Both the position numbers and the translations under genes were made by a program. From contig NZ_REFZ01000007.1 in NCBI RefSeq assembly GCF_003841465.1, forward strand, positions 176,510-240,509: a stretch of DNA of 64,000 nt, given 5' to 3'. Shown in pieces: positions 17,248-25,535 of the stretch (positions are counted from its first letter, which is position 1; each line of letters starts with the position of its first letter). The notes under the pieces are model-generated. The model was not told where the DNA came from. It worked only from the letters and a program-made list of their open reading frames with translations, and did no database searches. Origin of the DNA: Natrarchaeobius oligotrophus (GTDB lineage: Archaea > Halobacteriota > Halobacteria > Halobacteriales > Natrialbaceae).

Positions 17248-18495
17248 ATGAATCGGTCGGTTTCCGTTGGATTCGTCGTCCTCGTCGTCGCCATCTCGGT
17301 CGCCGGCATCAGCTCTCCCGCGGTGGTGTCGCCGGCCGAACCCGTCGCCGTCTCCGACACACACCAGACCACGGAGTCCGTCGCCGCGTCGACCTCGTCG
17401 ATCAGCCAGAACGACGTCGACTCGAGCGACTTCGATACGACGACGTTCGAGATCGTCGTCCACGAGAACGGTAGCGCGACGTGGACGTTCCGCCACGAAC
17501 GGCGTCTCGGCGACGGCGACGAAGACGAAGACGAAGCTCGCGCGAACTTCCTCGAATTCGCCGAGGAGTTCGAATCCGAGGAGTCGGAGGCCGGTCTCTA
17601 CCAGCGATTTACCGATCAGGCCGAGGCGCTGACCGACCGAGGCAGCGAGACGACCGGTCGCGAGATGGAGGCCACCCACTTCAACCGTTCGGCGAGCGTC
17701 GACGAGCAGCTCAACGCCATGGGAGTCGTAGAGATGTCGTTCGTCTGGAAGAACTTCGCCGCTACCGAGGAGAACGGACCCGTCGTCGTCGGCGACGTCT
17801 TCCAGGACCTTTACATCACGAACGATCAGTCGATACTCATCGTCGCAGGCGACGGCCTCACGTTCCAGTCCGCCGATCCCGAGCCACAGTACGTCGGCAC
17901 CTCCCTCGAACACGCCGACTCGGTTCAGTGGAGCGGCGAACGCGAGTTCCTCGACGGCCACCCGCGCGTCGTCCTCGAGCAGTCCGAGGCGGATGGCGAC
18001 GGTGGCGACTCCACGTCGCTCTCGGAGATGGCCAACGACGACGGATCGCTCTCGTCGACGCTCCTCGCGGTCGCGTTCGGCGCGTTGATCCTGACGGTCG
18101 TCGGCGTCGGTGCGCTCTGGTACCGTACCCGCGAGTCGCCTCCCGAAAGCCGGTCTCACGACGCACCGAAACGGACCGCCGCCGAAGGCACGACCTCACC
18201 CGACGCCGAATCGTCCGCCGAACCGGCTGCGGGAACCGACGACGACGGGGCGTTCCCCGACGAAGAACTACTCACGGACGAAGACCGAGTCGTCAACCTC
18301 ATCCGGGAGAACGGCGGCCGGATGAAGCAGGTCAACATCGTCGAGGAAACCGGCTGGTCGAAATCCAAGGTCAGCATGCTGCTTTCCGACATGGAAGACG
18401 ACGGAACGATCAGCAAACTCCGCGTCGGCCGCGAGAACATCATCAGCCTCGAGGGATTCGAACCCGAAGCGACCAAATCTCCCTTCGAGGAGTGA
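17248..18495 (+). CDS. membrane-anchored winged-helix regulator with extracytoplasmic domain
   Basis: A 415-residue protein. An N-terminal signal peptide/anchor (about 5-27) is followed by an extracytoplasmic domain of about 240 residues starting TTFEIVVHENGSATW, with a very acidic DGDEDEDEA stretch. A transmembrane helix SSTLLAVAFGALILTVVGVGALWY spans about 268-291. After a disordered linker, the cytoplasmic end is a winged helix: LTDEDRVVNLIRENGGRMKQVNIVEETGWSKSKVSMLLSDMEDDG. This is the haloarchaeal DUF7345/DUF7343 arrangement. I infer a one-component sensor relaying an outside signal to DNA. A TATA-like TTTTTAGC lies 25 bases upstream. Confidence 0.82.
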   Translation: MNRSVSVGFVVLVVAISVAGISSPAVVSPAEPVAVSDTHQTTESVAASTSSISQNDVDSSDFDTTTFEIVVHENGSATWTFRHERRLGDGDEDEDEARANFLEFAEEFESEESEAGLYQRFTDQAEALTDRGSETTGREMEATHFNRSASVDEQLNAMGVVEMSFVWKNFAATEENGPVVVGDVFQDLYITNDQSILIVAGDGLTFQSADPEPQYVGTSLEHADSVQWSGEREFLDGHPRVVLEQSEADGDGGDSTSLSEMANDDGSLSSTLLAVAFGALILTVVGVGALWYRTRESPPESRSHDAPKRTAAEGTTSPDAESSAEPAAGTDDDGAFPDEELLTDEDRVVNLIRENGGRMKQVNIVEETGWSKSKVSMLLSDMEDDGTISKLRVGRENIISLEGFEPEATKSPFEE

Positions 18496-18542
18496 CCGTC
18501 CTCGAGCGTGTCACGCGGAACCACCCCCGGTTCGAAACGGAA

Positions 18543-18551
18543 TCCTTAAAC
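18543..18551 (+). promoter_or_regulatory. putative promoter of tRNA-Glu
   Basis: TCCTTAAAC is a TATA-like element about 70 bases before the tRNA 5' end, which would leave a leader of some 45 bases to be removed by RNase P. Confidence 0.35.
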
Positions 18552-18617
18552 ATCGCTCCGCGTTACTGAGCATACACAGCCGGCGCGTATCCCTGTCTCT
18601 CAGGACGTCGCGCCCGC

Positions 18618-18692
18618 GCTCCGATAGTGTAGTCCGGCCAATCATATTGCCCTCTCGAGGCAATGACCGGGGTTCAAATCCCCGTCGGAGCA
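18618..18692 (+). tRNA. tRNA-Glu (anticodon CTC)
   Basis: The 75-base cloverleaf has acceptor arms GCTCCGA (18618-18624) and TCGGAGC (18685-18691) with discriminator A. The anticodon stem TTGCC/GGCAA encloses the loop CTCTCGA, giving anticodon CTC (Glu, codon GAG). The T arm is CGGGGTTCAAATCCCCG. No intron and no encoded CCA (the next bases are CTG). Decayed accessory genes follow, so the tRNA may have served as an integration point, although no repeated tRNA 3' end is seen downstream. Confidence 0.93.
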
Positions 18693-18884
18693 CTGGATTT
18701 ACGGACAAATCACTCGGAAGGGTGATTTTCCCGTTCATTTTACGTCTATATTACAGTAGTCCACCGTGGGCTGAGACGAGATCTGCTACGTGACGCGTGT
18801 TTGACTCGCTGCCCCAGAGTTGGTTCACGATCAGTCACGGCTACGAACCGTCGGTCACTTGCATGCCGGCGAAAGATAATCGGT

Positions 18885-19397
18885 TCAGAGTTGTTCGAAA
18901 AGCGAGCGAGCACGGTGGACGTAGCTATTTTCGGTCCAACTGCGAGTCGTGCTGATGGCGTCGAGAAGCGCCAGCGCATCAGTCGAAGATAACTGGTCGG
19001 TTCGGACGAAAATCGAGAGGAGCGTTGGAACCGTGACGAGGCGCGTATTTGCGAGGGAGGCGTGGATGAGTCCGAGTTGGTTGAACTCATCGCAGAGGAA
19101 CAACGATGCATCGGACTCATTAGCGAGCGTGACAGCGGCATTTTCACCGTCGTCAAGCGGGAATGTCGAATCGAGATCAACTTTTCGTGTGGTGAGCGAA
19201 TTCTGTCGGCCGAGAACTACTGTTGCGGCCTGGCCGTGTTCATCGTCGTACGAAGCGATATCTTGGAGCTCGCTTTCGACTTCCGGTGGAACGATAACGT
19301 CGTACTCGGTGAGAAACAAAGAGAGCGGATCGGGGTCGGACTCGGCGACTACTCCGAGACTAACGAGTGCTGAAGAGTCTGCAACTGCTAGTGACAT
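18885..19397 (-). CDS. PIN-domain toxin-like nuclease
   Basis: A 170-residue PIN-like protein beginning MSLAVADSSALVSLG, with the first acidic residue in ADSSAL. Later acidic positions lie in DDGENAAVTLANESDASLFLCDEFN (the E...D pair of PIN domains), followed by hydrophobic strand LVTVPTLLSIFV. The pattern is close to DUF3368-type PIN proteins, RNases of type II toxin-antitoxin pairs. Its ATG follows the antitoxin stop with no gap (TAG then ATG), so the two are co-translated. Confidence 0.8.
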   Translation of the reverse strand: MSLAVADSSALVSLGVVAESDPDPLSLFLTEYDVIVPPEVESELQDIASYDDEHGQAATVVLGRQNSLTTRKVDLDSTFPLDDGENAAVTLANESDASLFLCDEFNQLGLIHASLANTRLVTVPTLLSIFVRTDQLSSTDALALLDAISTTRSWTENSYVHRARSLFEQL

Positions 19398-19700
19398 CTA
19401 TAGCTCGGCGACTTCGTCGACGAAGTCTTCGTTTAGTTGCTGTTTGAGCACCCGGAAGTTGGCTGCCTTTTCGGCCCCGACGAGAGATTTGAGTTGGTCG
19501 AAGGTGATTTGGCCGTCGTAGTACGCGGCTGCGATCTCTTGAACGAGTGTATCGTCGTGTGTGGCGTCCTGAAGGTACTCACGAAGTGCAGTGACGAGAA
19601 TGTCTGTCCGGTCCTCGCCAAGGACAGCTGCGAGCGCATCGGTCCGATCGATAAGCCGGTGAGGCGCGCGAAACTGTACTCGTTTTTTCTCACTACTCAT
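19398..19700 (-). CDS. antitoxin-like ribbon-helix-helix/UPF0175-type protein
   Basis: A 100-residue protein beginning MSSEKKRVQFRAPHRLIDRTDALAAVLGEDRTDILVTAL: a basic strand followed by two helices, as in ribbon-helix-helix repressors. The C-terminal half (IAAAYYDGQITFDQLKSLVGAEKAANFRVLKQQL) matches the UPF0175 pattern seen beside PIN toxins. The open frame extends further upstream, but that part overlaps the operator repeats, so the ATG at 19700 is chosen. It precedes the PIN gene directly. Confidence 0.8.
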   Translation of the reverse strand: MSSEKKRVQFRAPHRLIDRTDALAAVLGEDRTDILVTALREYLQDATHDDTLVQEIAAAYYDGQITFDQLKSLVGAEKAANFRVLKQQLNEDFVDEVAEL

Positions 19701-19701
19701 C

Positions 19702-19755
19702 GTGTGTACATTGTGAGCGAGGCTACTTAGTCGTTGCCGTGTGTACACTGTGAGC
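19702..19755 (-). promoter_or_regulatory. operator repeats upstream of the toxin-antitoxin pair
   Basis: Two copies of a 17-base element occur at 19702-19718 (GTGTGTACATTGTGAGC) and 19739-19755 (GTGTGTACACTGTGAGC), differing at one base and spaced 37 bases apart. A partial third copy GTGTGTACAATG lies at 19844. All contain the palindrome TGTACA. They sit immediately before the antitoxin start, where a ribbon-helix-helix dimer would bind to repress its own operon. A TATA-like CGTAAATCG on the minus strand lies near 19775. Confidence 0.6.
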
Positions 19756-19856
19756 CAAGTAACAACTGAAACGATTTACGAACATTCGTAGCGAGACGGC
19801 ACAGAACCGACAGTTCGACGGTTCTGAACTGATAAATCGCGAGGTGTGTACAATGA

Positions 19857-19901
19857 CTTCTATTTTCGCTCAACTGAGAGTCGTACTATGGCGTCGAGTT
19901 T
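19857..19901 (-). pseudogene. decayed copy of the 3' end of the PIN gene
   Basis: The bases from TCTATTTTCG to ATGGCGTCGAG here match 18924-18966 inside the PIN gene (CTATTTTCGG ... GATGGCGTCGAG) at roughly 85 percent by eye with small indels. This is the coding region for the TTRSWTENS segment. The rest of the copy is gone, so it marks a former tandem toxin gene or a recombination scar. Confidence 0.55.
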
Positions 19902-20467
19902 GTACGAGACAATAGTTATCGAACCGGTCATGAATCGTTGGATGCCACGTTTCAAATCGTCCGGGTTGGTACTCTCTCGAGGCGGCGATGACGAATGGTT
20001 ACCCCACTGAGCCCCCTGTGATAACGGTACTGGCCGAGCCGATTCTTTCAGTGTGGACGCAGTTCGGTTCGTTATAACCGAGAGGCGAAACAGCGGGCAG
20101 AAGCCCACGGTAGACACCTCGCGACCTCCAGATCACGAGGCGCATATGGCCAAGGTCTTCTAGGACGGTGGGTGGGCGCTGCCGGCTTGCCCTCAGCTAT
20201 TCGGTCTCATCGGGCCACACAAAACTAGTAGGTAGCTATCTCGAGTTCCCGGTCGTGCTTAACGGTTACTCTCGAATGAGATGTCGGTACGTGGTTTGCG
20301 TATGCGAAGGGTTTTGTGCACGGTCGCGTAGACCTAGGTAGCCGTTCGTCATGCTCTCCACGCGGGAGGCCAGCTGACCGATTCGTCCCGAGATATTCTG
20401 GCAAATCGGTCCTGAGTAGGAGGGACGCCGATCGCCGGGATCGAGCTTGCGGACAGCGACAGCATCT
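19902..20467. other. intergenic stretch without supported gene
   Basis: No convincing coding frame is found. A short perfect hairpin GGGC-agaa-GCCC lies at 20095-20106, in a context (GAGGCGAAACAGCGGGCAGAAGCCCACG) that recalls the right ends of haloarchaeal IS200/IS605 elements; no transposase is next to it. A TATA-like GCTTAACGG near 20257 might serve the aCPSF1 gene at 20468, with a leader of about 180 bases. Confidence 0.4.
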
Positions 20468-22363
20468 ATGAGCGAGGATACGACCAACTCCGAGTTACTC
20501 GAGCGCGTTCGAACCGAAGTACCGTCTCACCTCGACGTCAGCGAGGTGCAGTACGAGGGACCCGACCTCGTGATCTATACCGAAACGCCCGAGCAGTTCG
20601 CCGAGGACGGCCAGATCCTGGGTAAACTCGCTCGAGCGCTTCGCAAACGCGTCACGATCCGTCCCGTTGCGGGACAGCAGGCGAGTCCAGCCGAAGCAGA
20701 AGGAGCGATCCGCGCGATCGTTCCCGACGAGGCGAACATTCAGGACCTCGAGTTTCACTCGACGGTCGGCGAGGTCCTCATCGAGGCCGAGAAGCCCGGA
20801 CTGGTCATCGGCCAGCACGGCAAGACGCTCCGGGAGATCACCCAGGAGGTCGGATGGAATCCGGAGGTCGTCCGCACGCCACCGATGGAGTCGTCGACGG
20901 TGGACAACGTCCGGAACTTCCTGACCCAGGAACGAGGCGAACGCCGGGACTTCCTCCGGGACGTCGGCGAGAAGATCCACCGGGAGCCCCGGAAGGACGT
21001 CGACTACGTTCGCGTCACCACGTTGGGCTGCTGTCGTGAGGTTGGACGGGCGAGTTTCGTCTTCCACACGCCGAACACGCGTATCCTCGTCGACTGCGGC
21101 GACAAACCCGGCGCGGAAGGCGAAGTGCCGTACCTCCACGAACCGGAGGCGATGCCGCTCACGGACCTCGACGCCGTCGTCCTCACCCACGCCCACCTCG
21201 ACCACAGCGCGTTGCTTCCGCTGCTGTTCAAGTACGGCTACGACGGCCCGATCTACACGACCGAGCCGACGCGAGACCTGATGGGGCTGTTGCAATTGGA
21301 CTACCTGAGCGTCGCCTCGAAGGAAGGCCGGACGCCACCGTACTCGAGCGAGCAGGTTCGCGAAGCGATCAAGCACACGATCCCTGTCTCCTACGGCGAC
21401 GTCACCGACATCGCGCCCGATATCAAGCTCACGATGCACAACGCGGGCCACATCCTGGGGAGTGCGTCGGCTCACTTCCACGTCGGTAACGGGTTCTACA
21501 ACGTCGTCTTCTCCGGCGACGTCCACTACGAACCGACGCGGTTGTTCAACGGCGCGGTCAACGACTTCCCGCGAGCCGAGGCGATGGTGATGGAATCGAC
21601 ATACGGTCGGCGGAACGACTACCAGACGGACACCGAAAAAAGTGAAGCGCGCGTCCGAGAGATCATCAACGAGACGTACGAGCAGGACGGAATCGTCGTC
21701 ATCCCCGCGTTCGCGGTCGGTCGCTCCCAGGAACTCATGCTCGTTCTAGAGGAGGCGATGCGAGAAGACGAGATCCCGACGATGCCCATCTACCTCGACG
21801 GGATGATCAGGGAGGCGACGGCGATCCACACGGCCTACCCGGAGTATCTCCGCGATGGCCTTCGTCGGCGGATCCTCCACGACGACGACAACCCGTTCGT
21901 CGCCGAGCAGTTCAGACAGGTCGACGGCGGCCAGGAGATGCGCGAAGACATCGCCAGCGGCGACCCCTGTATCATCCTCTCAACCTCGGGGATGGTCACC
22001 GGTGGTCCGATCATGTCCTGGCTCGAGTTGCTCGGCCCGAACCCGGAGAACACGCTGCTGTTCGTCGGCTACCAGGCCGAAGGCACACTCGGTCGGCGGA
22101 TCCAGAGCGGCCGGACGGAGGTCGCCCTCGAGGGAGATCGACTCACGCTCGCCTGCCGAGTCGAGTCCGTGAGCGGGTTCTCCGGTCACGCCGATCGTGC
22201 CGGGCTCGAGCAGTACGTCGAGGAGATGAACCCGCGACCCGAGCACATCCTCTGCGTCCACGGCGACGAGCAGGCCACGGATCAACTCTCATCGGCGCTG
22301 TATCAGAAGTACAACGTTCGGACGTATCAGCCGAAGAATCTCGAGACGTTTCGCCTCTCGTAG
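20468..22363 (+). CDS. beta-CASP ribonuclease aCPSF1, divergent second copy
   Basis: A 631-residue aCPSF1/FttA family protein. Residues 1-150 are the two KH-like domains, including GLVIGQHGKTLREITQEVGW. The metallo-beta-lactamase motif LTHAHLDHSAL is at about 240, followed by beta-CASP motifs (STYGRRNDYQTD, IPAFAVGRSQELM, STSGMVTGGPIMSW) and the closing SGFSGHADRAGL. All metal-site residues appear intact. The family cleaves U-rich 3' ends and terminates archaeal transcription. It differs from the copy at 51203 throughout and has a shorter loop before SGFSGHADRAG. The ATG at 20468 is chosen because the KH domain begins there. Confidence 0.88.
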   Translation: MSEDTTNSELLERVRTEVPSHLDVSEVQYEGPDLVIYTETPEQFAEDGQILGKLARALRKRVTIRPVAGQQASPAEAEGAIRAIVPDEANIQDLEFHSTVGEVLIEAEKPGLVIGQHGKTLREITQEVGWNPEVVRTPPMESSTVDNVRNFLTQERGERRDFLRDVGEKIHREPRKDVDYVRVTTLGCCREVGRASFVFHTPNTRILVDCGDKPGAEGEVPYLHEPEAMPLTDLDAVVLTHAHLDHSALLPLLFKYGYDGPIYTTEPTRDLMGLLQLDYLSVASKEGRTPPYSSEQVREAIKHTIPVSYGDVTDIAPDIKLTMHNAGHILGSASAHFHVGNGFYNVVFSGDVHYEPTRLFNGAVNDFPRAEAMVMESTYGRRNDYQTDTEKSEARVREIINETYEQDGIVVIPAFAVGRSQELMLVLEEAMREDEIPTMPIYLDGMIREATAIHTAYPEYLRDGLRRRILHDDDNPFVAEQFRQVDGGQEMREDIASGDPCIILSTSGMVTGGPIMSWLELLGPNPENTLLFVGYQAEGTLGRRIQSGRTEVALEGDRLTLACRVESVSGFSGHADRAGLEQYVEEMNPRPEHILCVHGDEQATDQLSSALYQKYNVRTYQPKNLETFRLS

Positions 22364-22712
22364 CAACGTTTGTCACGATTAACGGGTGTGTAGCGGAATT
22401 CCGCAAAAGGAACGCTCAAGGTGGTTCGGCGGCGGGAATCACTCTTGGACTCGAGTCCGTCGGTCCTCCATCTTGAACAGTTCTTCCTCGGGCATCCACC
22501 GCACCGATTCCGACTGCCAGGAAATAGGTTACAGGTAGTTCCCACGAGGAAACACGTTCCGACCTTCGGTCGTGTCACCGACGAAGCGACCAGCTCGGGC
22601 GTGACCATCGTCACACTCTAGACGACGATTTCGCACCCACGAGACGTTTCACGTGCCAACGCAGGCCGGATCAGCAGGTGTCATTTTGACACGAGATACC
22701 CAATTTAACCGC
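22364..22712. other. intergenic stretch, nothing recognised
   Basis: Between the aCPSF1 paralogue and the small zinc-finger reading frame, both strands have only short frames without protein character. No repeats, RNA genes or clear terminator are seen. Confidence 0.4.
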
Positions 22713-23004
22713 ATGACGAGATGTTTCCGGTGTGGATCCACCGATGGCGCTCCTCGACGTCGTAGCGACCACCGATCCGGACACTACCGTCGCGTCGATC
22801 TGTCGCGATTGCGAGGACGACCTCGTCTGGAACAGCGTCGAAGTCGGACCTGCCGGTACGTATGGCTACGCAGACGACTACAATCGGACCGCCGTCTATG
22901 CCACGAGAACGTCGGATCGTGCGTCGAACGAGACAGCGGACGCTGCGACGAAAAAACTGAATAACATCCTCTGTCGAGCTCACTTCGAGAAACTGAATTC
23001 CTGA
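22713..23004 (+). pseudogene. small zinc-finger protein interrupted by a frameshift
   Basis: An ATG at 22713 opens MTRCFRCGSTDGAP, one half of a zinc knuckle (CxxC), and then runs into Arg-rich nonsense. From about 22745 a frame one base further on reads LLDVVATTDPDTTVASICRDCEDDLVW, supplying the second CxxC, and continues as a plausible acidic protein to ILCRAHFEKLNS at 23004. Joining the two gives a 97-residue protein of four-Cys type. A single-base insertion between 22740 and 22760 explains it. Alternatively a shorter protein starts at 22744. I do not know the family. Confidence 0.5.
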
Positions 23005-23008
23005 CGGC

Positions 23009-23665
23009 CTATCGGTGGTGTGTCCGCCGATACTCGAGTTCGAGGTCGCCCTGTCCCGTTCGTTCGACCCAGACGATCCCGTCGACGAGTGTCTCGAGTG
23101 CCGCCATCGTCCGTTCGTCGTGGGCGGTGTACTCGATCCCGAAGACGGTCAGGCTCCCGGCGGCGCGCTGGTGCTCGATCACGCTCTCGAGAACGTTCGT
23201 GAGCCGCTCGAGGCCAGCCTGCTCGAGGGTTGGTGTAAGCGACCGAACGATCACGTGCGGGGTCGAACACGACGTCGACAGCGCCTCCTCGAGGTCCCAG
23301 AGCGCGAGCGTGATCTGCGTGAGTTCACCCGTCCGAGCGAGCGAAATCGTCGGGTGCTCCTGGTAGAGGGATTCGACGTGATCGTCAGCAGTCGTATCGA
23401 TCACTCCCACCCGATGTTCCCCCGTCGGTGTGATCGCGTTCTGCTGTGCGATCGTTTCGTCAGCGTCGGTCGCCGTCGTAACGATGATGCGACAGTCGTC
23501 GGGCGCTGCGTACCGTTCCGTTATCCGGAGCGGAAGCGCGTTGTCAGTCAGTGGTGAGGATCTTGCGACACAGATGACCGATCCGTCAGGAATCGATCGT
23601 GGGAGGGTATCGAGATCGACGGACTCGTCCACTGTGTCGTGTGCCCGTCTCGTAGTTTCGTTCAT
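23009..23665 (-). CDS. haloarchaeal RecA-like protein without Walker A (DUF7504-like)
   Basis: A 218-residue soluble protein with the alternating strand-helix pattern of a RecA/KaiC-type domain: GSVICVARSSPLT, CRIIVTTATDADE, HRVGVIDTTAD, PHVIVRSLTPTLEQAG, GSLTVFGIEYTAHDERTMAALETLVDGIVWVERT. It lacks a P-loop, as in the haloarchaeal DUF7504 family of unknown role, often near signalling genes. The ATG at 23665 is chosen because upstream residues lack the family pattern. Four bases separate its end from the convergent zinc-finger gene. Confidence 0.6.
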   Translation of the reverse strand: MNETTRRAHDTVDESVDLDTLPRSIPDGSVICVARSSPLTDNALPLRITERYAAPDDCRIIVTTATDADETIAQQNAITPTGEHRVGVIDTTADDHVESLYQEHPTISLARTGELTQITLALWDLEEALSTSCSTPHVIVRSLTPTLEQAGLERLTNVLESVIEHQRAAGSLTVFGIEYTAHDERTMAALETLVDGIVWVERTGQGDLELEYRRTHHR

Positions 23666-23697
23666 AGATATATCGTGATGAGTGCTCGTAGCGGTAG

Positions 23698-23898
23698 TTA
23701 GCAGGAGTTTCGAGGCGCGTGCTGTCCGACGTACTCGAGGGTCTGTTCCGGATAGTGTCGCTCGCCACAGAGCCGACACTCCGCGACGACGGGAGATGGC
23801 TCGGCCGCCCCCTGAATACCAAGAGCAGCTGGTTCGAGGGTGACTTCACGAAGCGTTCCTCCACACGTCGAACACGGGAGATCGAATTCTGATGTCAT
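23698..23898 (-). CDS. small zinc-ribbon protein
   Basis: A 66-residue protein with two CxxCG knuckles, DLPCSTCGGTLREV (about 8-11) and AECRLCGERHYPEQ (about 45-48), forming a classic four-Cys zinc ribbon. Such mini-proteins are abundant in haloarchaea and several affect swarming or biofilm growth; no specific role can be given here. The ATG at 23898 starts just before the first knuckle. It lies upstream of the DUF7504-like gene on the same strand and may be co-transcribed with it. Confidence 0.65.
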   Translation of the reverse strand: MTSEFDLPCSTCGGTLREVTLEPAALGIQGAAEPSPVVAECRLCGERHYPEQTLEYVGQHAPRNSC

Positions 23899-24114
23899 GG
23901 GTATTGGATAGACGATCTCATCTCCGGTGGCCTCGTCCACCGACGTGCGTGCATGGGGAAAACGCGGCGCAGTCGGCCGACCACTGCCAGCACGTGTGTC
24001 CAACGAGGCGACCCGGAGGAAATGAGACCGCAGTTGCAGTTGCTACAACCGAATACCGAGTCACGTAAATAATTTTTGCAACGCAGTGCGTACGTTCCGT
24101 AAAAACAGTGTGTG

Positions 24115-24967
24115 TTAGCGGGCGTTTTCTGAAAGTCTCGAGCGAATAGTGTCGAGTGCGTTGTCATGATCAAATTCGCCCGAGTAAGCGAGAGGAGGGC
24201 GATGTCGTCGTCGACCTGTGGTCGCCAGACCTGGACGAATCCCTGGGAGCCAGAGAGCTCGTCGACGCAAGAGACCGGTTTCTGCCAGAGTTCTGCCTCA
24301 ATCCCCGTGTATCCGGGATGAATCTCCTCGGGAAGTTCGCGGACCGTCTCCAGCCTGTGTGTGAATCGTCTTCGAGTAGCGAGCTGATGTCTCCTTCGAG
24401 GACGTGCCGGTCGGCTTGCTCGCGTAATTCTGTCCGGTAGGTCCGGGCCACGTTCAGGACGAACGTTTCGAGATCCCTCGCCGGGACGAGCTTCGCGACG
24501 TCCTCGAGGATCTCGTCCCGACGCTCGAGCGGTTCTGTAAGTATCCCAGATGTGACGTCGTCCGTGATCGGGTTGTGGTAGAACCCGACGTACGCCTTGG
24601 GTGTCGACCCGGGAAGATACGTGTCGGGGATTTCGATGATCGTCCCGTGGTCTGTTTCGCCGTACTCGTCGTACGACCGCTTTAGAACCCGTTTGAGTGC
24701 GGGCATATCTGACCGCTGTGGAGAGATCGAGAGTAACCATCGGAGCGTCTCTCGGTCAGGGTTCTCGTCGTGATAGAAGAAGCAATGATCCCGGTAGTCT
24801 TCGAAGGCGATCCAGCCAAGGTATTCGACCGGACCGCCGTCTGCGACGAGCACTTCTTCGACGGTACGGACGTTCGCCGACGGGTATCGCTCGTGGGTGA
24901 TTTCGGCCAGGCGGTCGATCTGTTGTCCGGGGTCGACGTCGTAATCGAGTTGCAGTTCGCTCGTCAT
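24115..24967 (-). pseudogene. gene of unknown family broken by two frameshifts
   Basis: From the ATG at 24967 (MTSELQLDYDVDPGQQIDRLAE) a well-formed protein reads about 200 residues to SSLLEDDSH. There the frame breaks inside a TGTGTGTG tract (24356-24363), and a different frame continues as HRLETVRELPEEIHPGYTG to PQVDDDIALL. Near 24193 a second break is needed to reach AYSGEFDHDNALDTIRSRL and the stop at 24115. Removing one CA and one TC dinucleotide on the coding strand restores a 283-residue acidic protein. I do not recognise the family; the segment VLVADGGPVEYLGWIAFEDYRD has no motif known to me. Confidence 0.6.
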
Positions 24968-25232
24968 GGATGTTCGATCCGGTGGCTAACGGCGTCGAAC
25001 AGCTAGAAGCCGGGAATCCGACGGGTAAGCGGGATCTGTCGATCACAAAAAAACCTATCGATGTCTCTCCAGATCGGTAGTGCAGTCGAGGCTGGGCCGA
25101 ACCCGTTACACCCGCGATAGAAATGAATACGCTTCCGATTTCGTGTGGGTGAATACCACTGCTCCGGGGAATTTGCAACACGGTGGGGAGTGAATCGGTG
25201 GGAATATAGGCCTCGCTCGCAGGGTGTGTATC

Positions 25233-25424
25233 ATGGGTTTTGGAAGCTACGACGAGTCCGAACAACAGCATCAAACGCAGGACACAGAAGACGACGAGGA
25301 TGCTGCCGTCAACGTTCACGAACACGAGTACGAGGGCTCGATCTCCGTCGAAACCGGTGGCTCGACCGACGATCTCCTCGGTCAGCTCCAGGACATTAAA
25401 GAAAACAACGCAGACGACGAGTAA
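25233..25424 (+). CDS. small haloarchaeal protein (DUF5786-like)
   Basis: A 63-residue acidic protein beginning MGFGSYDESEQQ, the invariant start of a haloarchaeal family I recall as DUF5786, with a C-terminal GGSTDDLLGQLQDIKEN. The function is unknown. The family start fixes the ATG at 25233; three upstream codons in frame are not part of it. Confidence 0.75.
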   Translation: MGFGSYDESEQQHQTQDTEDDEDAAVNVHEHEYEGSISVETGGSTDDLLGQLQDIKENNADDE

Positions 25425-25535
25425 CGTCGGTTCGCAACCGAACGTGGAGGTAACCGTCTGTGGGCGGAACACCAACAATTTCCACTTTCGAGGACAGAAT
25501 ATCGATGAGCGACTCCACCGCTCGGGAGCTACGAG

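Noticed and set aside
20080..20110. Possible right end of an IS200/IS605 element with a guide RNA (CGAAACAGCGGGCAGAAGCCC)
   Set aside because: Only a 4-bp hairpin and a vague likeness remain; no tnpA or tnpB is adjacent, so it cannot be claimed.
19860..20117. Minus-strand frame of 85 codons after the toxin-antitoxin pair
   Set aside because: It overlaps the decayed PIN-gene scar and shows no protein pattern.
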